Shown here: positions 57,436 through 64,000 of the stretch, in pieces
Numbering within the stretch: position 1 is the stretch's first letter
Layout: each line of letters begins with the position of its first letter
DNA from: Ferrovum sp. JA12
GTDB lineage: Bacteria > Pseudomonadota > Gammaproteobacteria > Burkholderiales > Ferrovaceae
NCBI RefSeq assembly: GCF_001431705.1
Contig: NZ_LJWX01000001.1
Location: forward strand, 372,001-436,000
Length of the DNA stretch: 64,000 nucleotides
Reading direction: 5' to 3'
Made by a program: the position numbers and the translations under genes
Notes under the pieces: model-generated
The model's input: only the letters and a program-made list of their open reading frames with translations
Told to the model about the DNA's origin: nothing
The model's database searches: none

Positions 57436-58316
57436 TTAATCAAAAGTTAAAAGAAATAATTTACTAAGTAGACTCCATTGTTGTGTACGAACACAGGTCT
57501 TAAGAGATTTGACACAGCGTTTCTTAAACTTTTTTTGTATAGCATTTTTTTGGAAATTATTTAAATCGAAATTTAAAAACACGTCTAATTCTGTTAATGC
57601 AGATTCAAGTATTGTTATATTCTTAGAATTTGACACACTGCCTTCTGTAATGCGATATATAGTAGTAAAAATAGGTAAAAATTTAAAATTTAAATTATTT
57701 TTAAAACATTTCCATGAAAAAGCATAATCACAAGCATCCTTTATAATTCCATAATTATTAAATTCGATATGGTATGTATACCCAATTTGCTTGGCTCTAT
57801 TTGTGTTTATTATAAAACCGTTACTAGGGAGAGACTGATTTGAAACAATGTCAAATGAACTAGAATTATTTAAGTTTATATTTCTATGGAACTTGTTATT
57901 GAAATCAATTCCTTCATGATCAGTATGAAGTCTATTTTTTTCCAATAATTTTTGCATACCAAAATAAACATTATTTTCATTATCTTTATCTATATAGGAA
58001 AAGAATTTCTCTAATGAATTGCTGATAAGTAAGTCATCGTCATGAATGATCATTAACCATTGGGAATTAGCTCTTTGTATTAAATCATCAACATTTTTAG
58101 CTTGTCCAAGGGATATGTTTCGATTTATCACACTAATTGGAAGGTTAAACAAATTTCTTATTTTTCTTCAGATATAAAATTGTTATTATCATCGTTACCA
58201 ATTAAAACCTCTTTTGGCAGCACATTTTGTTGCGTTATAGAATGCAAGCATTCCTGTAGAAGGTCTAAACGTTTGTATGTGGGTATTAAGATGGATAAGT
58301 TAATTACAGATTGCAT
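57436..58316 (-). pseudogene. Family 2 glycosyltransferase interrupted by a -1 frame change in an A5 run
   Basis: The ATG at 58316, 7 bases after the heptosyltransferase stop, opens a frame with NLSILIPTYKRLDLLQECL and KEVLIGNDDNNNF that reaches a stop at 58160-58158. Re-reading one A in the run 58165-58161 gives the continuation EEKIRNLFNLPISVINRN, then the GT2 body with GQAKNVDDLIQRA and the metal motif IIHDDDLL. The joined product has 293 residues. One base is missing relative to an intact gene, or a slip occurs next to the stop. The lesion is of the same sign and sequence type as that at 54411. Confidence 0.75.
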
Positions 58317-58323
58317 GAAAAGT

Positions 58324-59358
58324 TTAAATATTGAGTTGTTTTGTTATTAATTTTGTAGGCATTAAAAGTAAGCAGTCACTATAACTAATGATAGTATTTT
58401 TACAACCCTCTTTTCCACAGGGTATACATGTTTGTTCACCTTGAATAATGGATATATTCATTATTGTATTATTACTGTTTGTAGACCAAGGGTTTCCATG
58501 TGAATAATTATAAGGCCAGGGTCCCCATTTTACAGGGTTAGTTGGGCCAAATAATGCAATAGTTCTAACTCCGGTGGCCGCGGCAATATGTGTGATTCCA
58601 GTGTCAGGTCCCACAAAGTATTTTGCCCCTTTAATTAAATGTGCCACCTCTCCTAATGACAGTTTTCCAGCCAAATTTTTACATTGAGTGGCTTTTTCTA
58701 TATCTTTACAATATTCTATTTCGTCTTTTTCGGAGCCACCTGTTAATACCACAGCGATATTTCTTTCCTGAATATAACGCACTAATTCTACCCATTTATT
58801 CTTATCCCACATTTTGTAATTAAACTTAGGATATGGATGAATCACTATATATTCTTGTGTTAAAACGGTGTTACTTAGGTTTAACTCTTTAAAAGGCGGG
58901 ATAACTTTATTACTAGGCTTGATATCAATAAAGCTTAATAGTTTTTGGTTATGAATAACCGTATGAGTGTTGATATTGTCAAATAAAAAACCGTCTGTCA
59001 AAAAAAATTTTGAGAGTTGTGAGGTATGTTCATTATAAAAACCATAAAATTTTTTGCCGGCTATAAAGCCATATAATCTTGCCCGATCCGAGGAGACTGG
59101 ACTTAAGGCCACATCATATTTTCGCCATAAAGAGAAATATTCTTTAATACGATGAATAAAAGAGGTTCTATGAGGGAGAGCGATAACCTGATTTATATCA
59201 GGATTTCCTTCCAGTATCCCTTCAGATCCCTTCAGAACTAAATAATCAATTTGTGCTTCTGGATCCTTAACGCGGATAGAATTTGCGATCGGGGTACTCA
59301 GTAGAACATCTCCCAATCTTAATGTGCAAATGATTAAATACTTTTTAATTGAACACAA
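58324..59358 (-). CDS. Family 9 glycosyltransferase (heptosyltransferase)
   Basis: The 344-residue protein opens with KYLIICTLRLGDVLLSTPI and has the donor-site pattern LTGGSEKDE, YFVGPDTGITHIAAATG and ALFGPTNPVKWGPW of ADP-heptose:LPS transferases. It most likely extends the LPS core; the acceptor cannot be named. The start appears to be a TTG at 59358, only 11 bases from the tRNA-Arg 3' end, with AAGGG directly against it. The reading frame is AT-rich. Confidence 0.88.
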   Translation of the reverse strand: MCSIKKYLIICTLRLGDVLLSTPIANSIRVKDPEAQIDYLVLKGSEGILEGNPDINQVIALPHRTSFIHRIKEYFSLWRKYDVALSPVSSDRARLYGFIAGKKFYGFYNEHTSQLSKFFLTDGFLFDNINTHTVIHNQKLLSFIDIKPSNKVIPPFKELNLSNTVLTQEYIVIHPYPKFNYKMWDKNKWVELVRYIQERNIAVVLTGGSEKDEIEYCKDIEKATQCKNLAGKLSLGEVAHLIKGAKYFVGPDTGITHIAAATGVRTIALFGPTNPVKWGPWPYNYSHGNPWSTNSNNTIMNISIIQGEQTCIPCGKEGCKNTIISYSDCLLLMPTKLITKQLNI

Positions 59359-59369
59359 CCCTTAGATTT

Positions 59370-59446
59370 TGGCGCGCTCGACAGGAGTCGAACCTGTGAC
59401 CTTTGGCTTCGGAAACCAACACTCTATCCAACTGAGCTACGAGCGC
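59370..59446 (-). tRNA. tRNA-Arg (anticodon CCG)
   Basis: On the minus strand the sequence folds as a full cloverleaf: acceptor stem GCGCTCG with CGAGCGC, D-arm GCTC, anticodon stem TTGGT/GCCAA around the loop TTCCGAA, and T-arm ACAGGTTCGACTCCTGT. The CCA end is encoded (59372-59370). The anticodon is CCG. It lies at the edge of the polysaccharide region and directly upstream of the heptosyltransferase gene. Confidence 0.96.
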
Positions 59447-59534
59447 ACGATAACACATCATTACAAAGTTATTACAGTAATATACTTATTGAAAGTGTCA
59501 TTTTATATTTTTTATTCATTAGACACAAAAAAGC

Positions 59535-59540
59535 TATAAT
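59535..59540 (+). promoter_or_regulatory. Possible -10 element of the cytochrome c gene
   Basis: A TATAAT lies 30 bases before the ATG at 59570 in the short AT-rich gap after the tRNA. TTGAAA at 59489-59494 is too far away to pair with it and fits better with TATTCA at 59513-59518. The assignment is therefore tentative. Confidence 0.3.
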
Positions 59541-59569
59541 TAAGTAGTATATATCAATGGATTTGGATT

Positions 59570-60112
59570 ATGTCTAATACAAAGTCTTCTTTTCTAAATA
59601 TTGTCCAAGGTGTCTTACTCACCGTTGCCGGAGTTGCATTGGTTTTATTATTGCAGCATTATTTATTCAGTTTAAAGCCACAGCCCCATACGTCCAACCA
59701 AGAGATTGATAAACGAATACAGCCCCTGGCTACCGTTGTCATTAGTGAGACACCAAAACAAGAGATGGTTGGTGTCACCCAGGCTAAGACTAACAGTTTA
59801 CCAGTTGAAACTGCTAATCCCTCCTCCTCTCCCTCCCCTATAAAAGCGACGTTAGCGAGTAACGATAATGCTGGTGTAGGTAAAAAAACTTTTGAATCTA
59901 TTTGCACGGGTTGTCATAGCTCAGGGGCTTTAGGCGCACCTAAATTTGCAAATAAAAAAGACTGGGCACCTAGAATCGCTCAAGGAATGGATGTTCTATA
60001 TAAAAGCGCCATAAAGGGAAAAAATAGTATGCCTGCCAAAGGGGGCAATCCCGCTTTAACCGATGATGAAGTCAAGGCGGCCGTTAATTATATGGTGTCA
60101 GCAGCAAAATAA
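59570..60112 (+). CDS. Membrane-anchored cytochrome c5-type protein
   Basis: The 180-residue protein has an uncleaved-looking membrane anchor at about 11-34, a flexible Ser/Pro/Thr-rich linker to about 100, and one haem c domain. The haem site is C112-T-G-C115-H116, and the likely sixth ligand is the methionine in NSMPAKGG. The spacing and GAPKFANKKDWAPRI match class c5. It probably carries electrons in the periplasm near a terminal oxidase. apaH begins 3 bases after it. Confidence 0.92.
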   Translation: MSNTKSSFLNIVQGVLLTVAGVALVLLLQHYLFSLKPQPHTSNQEIDKRIQPLATVVISETPKQEMVGVTQAKTNSLPVETANPSSSPSPIKATLASNDNAGVGKKTFESICTGCHSSGALGAPKFANKKDWAPRIAQGMDVLYKSAIKGKNSMPAKGGNPALTDDEVKAAVNYMVSAAK

Positions 60113-60115
60113 AGC

Positions 60116-60946
60116 ATGAGTATTTATATCGTTGGCGATGTTCAAGGATGTTTTACTCCCCTCGAGCAGTTATTAGATAAAGTAAACTTTAATTCTCGTC
60201 AAGATCAACTCTGGTTTGTTGGAGATCTCGTTAATCGTGGTCCGCAGTCACTTGAGGTATTACGCTTTATTAAAAATCTAGGTAACGCCGCTGTTAGCAT
60301 CTTGGGTAATCATGATTTGCATTTATTATGTGTTGCGGAGGGTTATCAAAAGGCTCACGCAAGTGATACCTTCGATGGCATTTTTAACACTCCGGATAAA
60401 GATGAACTGTTAACGTGGTTACGCTGGCGTCCCATGATTTATCATGATCAAGGGGTGACTATGGTACATGCTGGTATTTTACCGCAGTGGAGCATTACTG
60501 AAGCTCTGTCCTTGGGGGCTGAAGTCGAGACTGCACTTAGAGGTGAAGATTACTTAGAATTTTTAATTCATATGTATGGTAATAAACCTGCTAAATGGAG
60601 CGATGAGTTAGTGGGTATGGAGCGTTTGCGAGTGATAACTAACGCCATGACCCGACTAAGATTAATTGATAAAGAAGGCAAAATGGATTTTTCTTTTAAG
60701 GGGAAAATACAAGAAAAACCTAAAGATCTTTATGCTTGGTATGACTTTCCAAATCGTAAAACAAAAAAAGATACCATTATTTTTGGGCATTGGTCAGCTC
60801 TAGGCTTACATATGGAATCAAATATTCTTGCTTTAGATACCGGATGTTTATGGGGTGGCTGCTTGACTGCGCTACGTCTCGAGGACCGTAAATTGTTTCA
60901 AGTAAGCTGTAGAGAAGAGGCTTCACTTAAGCACTTCATGAAGTAG
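60116..60946 (+). CDS. apaH: Bis(5'-nucleosyl)-tetraphosphatase, symmetrical
   Basis: ApaH splits Ap4A into two ADP. The 276 residues belong to the metallophosphatase family, with GDVQG at 7-11 (the histidine of GDxHG is Gln, as I recall for many ApaH proteins), GDLVNRGP, and GNHDLHLL. The end overlaps the convergent acyltransferase gene by 24 bases. Apart from the shared spacing with the cytochrome gene, no functional link is seen. Confidence 0.95.
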   Translation: MSIYIVGDVQGCFTPLEQLLDKVNFNSRQDQLWFVGDLVNRGPQSLEVLRFIKNLGNAAVSILGNHDLHLLCVAEGYQKAHASDTFDGIFNTPDKDELLTWLRWRPMIYHDQGVTMVHAGILPQWSITEALSLGAEVETALRGEDYLEFLIHMYGNKPAKWSDELVGMERLRVITNAMTRLRLIDKEGKMDFSFKGKIQEKPKDLYAWYDFPNRKTKKDTIIFGHWSALGLHMESNILALDTGCLWGGCLTALRLEDRKLFQVSCREEASLKHFMK

Positions 60947-61672
60947 AGTTTGAGTATCTTTTTCTAGAATCTGTGCCAATTCTCTGCGGTGCACATCTAC
61001 AGGCGTGATGATGTGACCAATGGCTACTTTCACCGTGGTTTGGGGGCTCTTAACTACCCCAAGTAATGATGAAACAAAGTTCATGTCTCCAACAAAGGGG
61101 ATATAGGGATTAATTTTTCCATTGCTCAGATAGTAACGAATTGCAATGGGTAAAAAGGGTGTTTTTTCACTTACCGCAGGTTGCAACATAGAGCTTTTAA
61201 AGGGTAGGATTTGTTGACCATTAGAAGTAGTACTTTCTGGAAACAGTCCCAAGGAATCTCCCTCTCTTAAGGCGTAGACCATGTCATTACCAATAGCTTG
61301 GGTGGCACGTCTATTTTGTCTTTGTAAAAAAAGAGTCCCTGATTTATCCGCTAACCAACCAAATACAGGCCAATGTCTTACCTCAGATTTAGACACAAAC
61401 CGTACAGGGTGTAGGGAGTGAATAACAAAAATATCTACCCAAGAAATATGATTAGAAGTCAGAATATAAGTTTGCTTTTTAAAGTCAGGAAGCTCACCAA
61501 TAGTTTCTACGCGAACACGTAAATAAAATAAAAGTAATTGTGCCCATTTTCTAATTAATCCCATACGCACTTTTTTTGAGGAAATGGGAAATATCAGGGT
61601 ACAAGTTACGACGCCTACTACCACATGAAACGAGACAAAAATAAGCTTTATAAAAGACGTCACACGAATCAC
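60923..61672 (-). CDS. 1-acylglycerol-3-phosphate O-acyltransferase (PlsC-like)
   Basis: The 249-residue protein has an N-terminal membrane segment (about 6-30) and the PlsC motifs: NHISWVD with H75 and D80, the segment KSEVRHWPVFGW, GTLFLQR, and FPESTTSNG near 143-151. It should acylate lysophosphatidate or a related lysolipid at the inner membrane. The start overlaps the kinase stop by 4 bases. Confidence 0.9.
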   Translation of the reverse strand: MIRVTSFIKLIFVSFHVVVGVVTCTLIFPISSKKVRMGLIRKWAQLLLFYLRVRVETIGELPDFKKQTYILTSNHISWVDIFVIHSLHPVRFVSKSEVRHWPVFGWLADKSGTLFLQRQNRRATQAIGNDMVYALREGDSLGLFPESTTSNGQQILPFKSSMLQPAVSEKTPFLPIAIRYYLSNGKINPYIPFVGDMNFVSSLLGVVKSPQTTVKVAIGHIITPVDVHRRELAQILEKDTQTLLHEVLK

Positions 61673-62607
61673 GTATAAAGATCCAAATCAAAATGTTGTC
61701 TAAACTGTGTGGTTATTTCTACTAAAGAATAGTGATGATTTTGTCCGCCACGGTGACCAATTTTAAGGGATCCCATTAGAGCGGCTAGGCGTCCGGCTTT
61801 AGCCCAAGACCAGCCATGCGTAATGCCATAGATTAACCCTGCACGATAGGCATCACCGCAACCGGTGGGGTCGACAATGTTTTCTGCTCTGACAGCGGGA
61901 ATATGAATGGTTTCGTTATTAGTATAAATAACCGATCCCTCAGCCCCTTTTGTCACTACAGCAGCCTCTACTCTTTGAGCAAGATCCTCTATTGAAAGTT
62001 GAGTTTTATCCACTAACAATTGGGCTTCATAATCGTTCACAGCAAAATAACTGGCCTGCTCAATAAAGTTCAGTAATTCTTCACCACTGAACATAGGTAA
62101 ACCTTGTCCAGGATCAAATAAAAAAGGAATTCCTTGTTTAACAAATGAGCTGGCATGTTCGATCATCCCCTGTTTTCCGTCGGGAGAGACCACGCCAAAG
62201 GAGACATGTTCGGCCTCTTCTACTTGATTGAGTTGAGAGAAGTTCATAGCTCCCGGATGAAAAGCAGTAATTTGGTTGTCATCCAGGTCCGTTGTGATAA
62301 AAGCCTGAGCGGTAAAATTGTCATTCAAATGGCGGATATAGCGCGTTGAAATGTTTAATGACTCTAATCGCTGTTGGTATTCCGTGAAATCATGACCCAC
62401 GGTTGCCATAATCAAAGGATCAGTGCCCAATAAATTAAGGTTGTAGGCAATGTTCCCTGCGGTTCCACCAAACTCTTTTCTTAAGGTTGGCACTAAAAAA
62501 GCCACGCTTAAGGAATGAATTTTCTCAGGCAAGATATGATGTTGAAAACGGTCCTCAAAGACCATAATTGTGTCATAAGCCATGGAGCCGCAAATTAGAG
62601 TTTTCAT
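61669..62607 (-). CDS. PfkB-family carbohydrate kinase (adenosine kinase-like)
   Basis: The 312 residues show the PfkB pattern [16 protein letters not shown] near 66 and the catalytic signature [16 protein letters not shown] near the C-terminus, where the Asp acts as base. In betaproteobacteria a gene of this kind next to tpx is usually annotated as carbohydrate or adenosine kinase. The substrate cannot be fixed from sequence. It overlaps tpx and the acyltransferase gene by 4 bases each. Confidence 0.87.
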   Translation of the reverse strand: MKTLICGSMAYDTIMVFEDRFQHHILPEKIHSLSVAFLVPTLRKEFGGTAGNIAYNLNLLGTDPLIMATVGHDFTEYQQRLESLNISTRYIRHLNDNFTAQAFITTDLDDNQITAFHPGAMNFSQLNQVEEAEHVSFGVVSPDGKQGMIEHASSFVKQGIPFLFDPGQGLPMFSGEELLNFIEQASYFAVNDYEAQLLVDKTQLSIEDLAQRVEAAVVTKGAEGSVIYTNNETIHIPAVRAENIVDPTGCGDAYRAGLIYGITHGWSWAKAGRLAALMGSLKIGHRGGQNHHYSLVEITTQFRQHFDLDLYT

Positions 62608-63110
62608 GATTGATTTAAAACAGACAAGGCCGCTTGATAGTTAGGTTCATTAGCAATTTCTGACACCAGTTCGGTGTAAATTACTTGGTTGTTTTCATCA
62701 AGAACGACCACAGCCCTAGCAGTGAGGCCGCGTAAGGGCCCATCAACAATATCCACGCCATAGCGTCGATGAAAGCCAGGATCACGGAAGGTAGACAAGC
62801 TAATAACCCTATCTAAACCCTCTGCGCCGCAAAAACGCTTCATGGCAAAGGGCAGATCGGCAGAAATAATCAACACTAATGTGTTATCAAGATGTTGTGC
62901 CGTTTCATTAAATGTACGGGTAGAGGTGGCGCAGGTGGGAGTATCGATACTGGGAATAATATTTAATACTTTTCTTTTTCCTTGATAACTCTCTAACGTC
63001 ACTGTTTCAAGCTTATCATTAGTTAAAAAAAAGTCTTTGGCGTGAGAACCAATAATTGGAAATTCACCTGCAATATATAAGCTATTTCCACCTAGAGTAA
63101 CGGTTGCCAT
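62604..63110 (-). CDS. tpx: Thiol peroxidase
   Basis: Tpx is the atypical 2-Cys peroxiredoxin that removes lipid and hydrogen peroxides with thioredoxin. The 168 residues match the usual length exactly. The peroxidatic C60 is in [15 protein letters not shown] and the resolving C94 is in [10 protein letters not shown]. It starts 11 bases after gcvH. Confidence 0.96.
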   Translation of the reverse strand: MATVTLGGNSLYIAGEFPIIGSHAKDFFLTNDKLETVTLESYQGKRKVLNIIPSIDTPTCATSTRTFNETAQHLDNTLVLIISADLPFAMKRFCGAEGLDRVISLSTFRDPGFHRRYGVDIVDGPLRGLTARAVVVLDENNQVIYTELVSEIANEPNYQAALSVLNQS

Positions 63111-63121
63111 ATTTTTCTCCT

Positions 63122-63499
63122 TTAAGAGATCAGTTGTTGATAGGCGTCTTCCGATAATAAATCATCATATTCTTGACTATTGTCGCATTTTATCTTGAAA
63201 AGCCAGCTGCCATAGGGATCATTATTAATCTTTTCTAACTGATCAATTAATGCGCTATTCACCTCAATCACAGTGCCTGATAGGGGTGAGTACACATCAG
63301 AGGCGGACTTTACTGATTCCACGGTGGCCGAACTCTCAGCTTGACTGACCACTCGCCCCACCTGAGGCAAATCAACAAACATCACATCCCCTAATTGTTG
63401 TTGAGCAAAATCAGTTATGCCAATAAGAAAGGTATCTTGGTCAACGGGGGAGGCCCATTGATGAGTATTACTATATCGGCGTTGTGTTAATTGGCTCAT
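63122..63499 (-). CDS. gcvH: Glycine cleavage system H protein
   Basis: GcvH carries the lipoyl arm of the glycine cleavage system. The 125 residues have the lipoyl lysine K64 in [12 protein letters not shown], at the standard position, plus [19 protein letters not shown]. gcvT and gcvP are not in this window. The gene stands between prmA and tpx, where a zinc-ribbon DUF3426 gene is more usual. It may also serve as a lipoyl donor or acceptor. Confidence 0.95.
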   Translation of the reverse strand: MSQLTQRRYSNTHQWASPVDQDTFLIGITDFAQQQLGDVMFVDLPQVGRVVSQAESSATVESVKSASDVYSPLSGTVIEVNSALIDQLEKINNDPYGSWLFKIKCDNSQEYDDLLSEDAYQQLIS

Positions 63500-63522
63500 T
63501 ATATTTCCTGTTAAAACTGAAG

Positions 63523-64000
63523 TTATTTTTTACCCATTAAACAGACCCATTCTTCCTGTTGTGATAGTTGAGTCAGTTTTAGCCAAGGACTGTAGCAGTT
63601 AATCATTTCTTCCGTTTGTTTGGCGAGTAAACCAGACATGATTAGGAGTCCTCCCGGTTTCACGTAGGAGCTAAGTAGCGGTGCCAGCACTTTAAGTGGT
63701 GCGGCTAAAATATTGGCTACTACCACGTCAAACTGTTGTATGCTTTTCCAGTCTTGGTTATTATAAAAGTGAGCGCTTACATTATTTAGCCCAGCGTTAT
63801 GTATTGCAGCACTCACTGCAGCGTCATCAATATCTACTCCCACCACGGATTTCACCCCTACTTTGGCTGCAGCAATGGCTAAAATACCAGAGCCACATCC
63901 ATAATCTAAAACTTCAGATTGGGGGGTTAACTCCTTTAAGAGAGCATTTAAGCATAATTGCGTAGTGGGATGCCCACCCGTACCGAAGGCCTGTCCAGGA
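63523..64000 (-). CDS. prmA: Ribosomal protein L11 methyltransferase (5' end beyond window)
   Basis: PrmA methylates ribosomal protein L11. The frame is open from the right edge and carries PGQAFGTGGHPTTQLCL, the AdoMet motif LDYGCGSGILAIAAAK, GVDIDDAAV, and the catalytic-domain strand VVANILAAPL. About 158 residues of the C-terminal methyltransferase domain are present; the N-terminal L11-binding part lies outside the window. Confidence 0.96.
   Translation of the reverse strand, partial: PGQAFGTGGHPTTQLCLNALLKELTPQSEVLDYGCGSGILAIAAAKVGVKSVVGVDIDDAAVSAAIHNAGLNNVSAHFYNNQDWKSIQQFDVVVANILAAPLKVLAPLLSSYVKPGGLLIMSGLLAKQTEEMINCYSPWLKLTQLSQQEEWVCLMGKK

Noticed and set aside
59370-59446. tRNA-Arg as an attachment site of an integrated element
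   Set aside because: No second copy of the tRNA 3' end was seen in the window and there is no integrase gene.

Overview
This is about 64 kb of a compact, mid-GC bacterial chromosome that reads as a betaproteobacterium of the Nitrosomonadales/Methylophilaceae/Ferrovum type. That placement is inferred from gene order and protein motifs; no search was run. The orders behind it are thiE-hemL, yihA-hemB, aroK-aroB-gltB-gltD-hemE-priA, argS-SPOR-dsbA, rsmB-DUF4390-ntrY-ntrX, prmA through tpx and a PfkB kinase, and the complete rsmG-parA-parB-atp-glmU block. Almost all of the DNA is core housekeeping sequence. Genes are tightly packed with many stop/start overlaps, and most convergent gene pairs overlap at their 3' ends.

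Layout. 1-8276: end of thiE, hemL, yihA, hemB, a conserved unknown gene and ponA on the minus strand, then aroK-aroB. 8277-8726: a non-coding gap with two long hairpins and the gltB promoter. 8727-21258: gltBD, hemE, priA, argS, a SPOR protein and dsbA. 21255-37566 (minus strand): glmU, the F1Fo ATP synthase operon atpIBEFHAGDC, parAB, rsmG, mnmG, mnmE, yidC, yidD, rnpA and rpmH. 37567-39291: the chromosomal origin, with DnaA boxes on both sides of dnaA; gene orientation flips here, and dnaA, dnaN and gyrB run to the right. Two parS sites lie between mnmG and mnmE, about 4-5 kb from the origin and next to parAB.

42850-53800: a glycosyltransferase gene behind gyrB, topA and smg on the minus strand, then def-fmt-rsmB-DUF4390-ntrY-ntrX as one overlapping run. 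53797-59358: an AT-rich surface-polysaccharide region (GT4-like enzyme, beta-propeller protein, O-antigen ligase/polymerase, GT2 and GT9) that starts immediately after ntrX and ends at a tRNA-Arg. Two of its glycosyltransferases are interrupted by single-base frame changes in A-runs. 59570-64000: a cytochrome c5-like protein, apaH, then plsC-like, PfkB kinase, tpx, gcvH and the start of prmA on the minus strand.

Together the genes cover haem synthesis (hemL, hemB, hemE), aromatic and glutamate biosynthesis, ATP synthesis, initiation of replication and segregation of the origin, tRNA wobble modification (MnmEG), membrane protein insertion, and envelope building. The points most worth following are the unassigned structured RNA between aroB and gltB, the alternative hairpins in front of hemB, the NtrX whose ATPase site looks dead, the paired A-run frame changes in the polysaccharide genes, and a DnaA-box pair upstream of priA.
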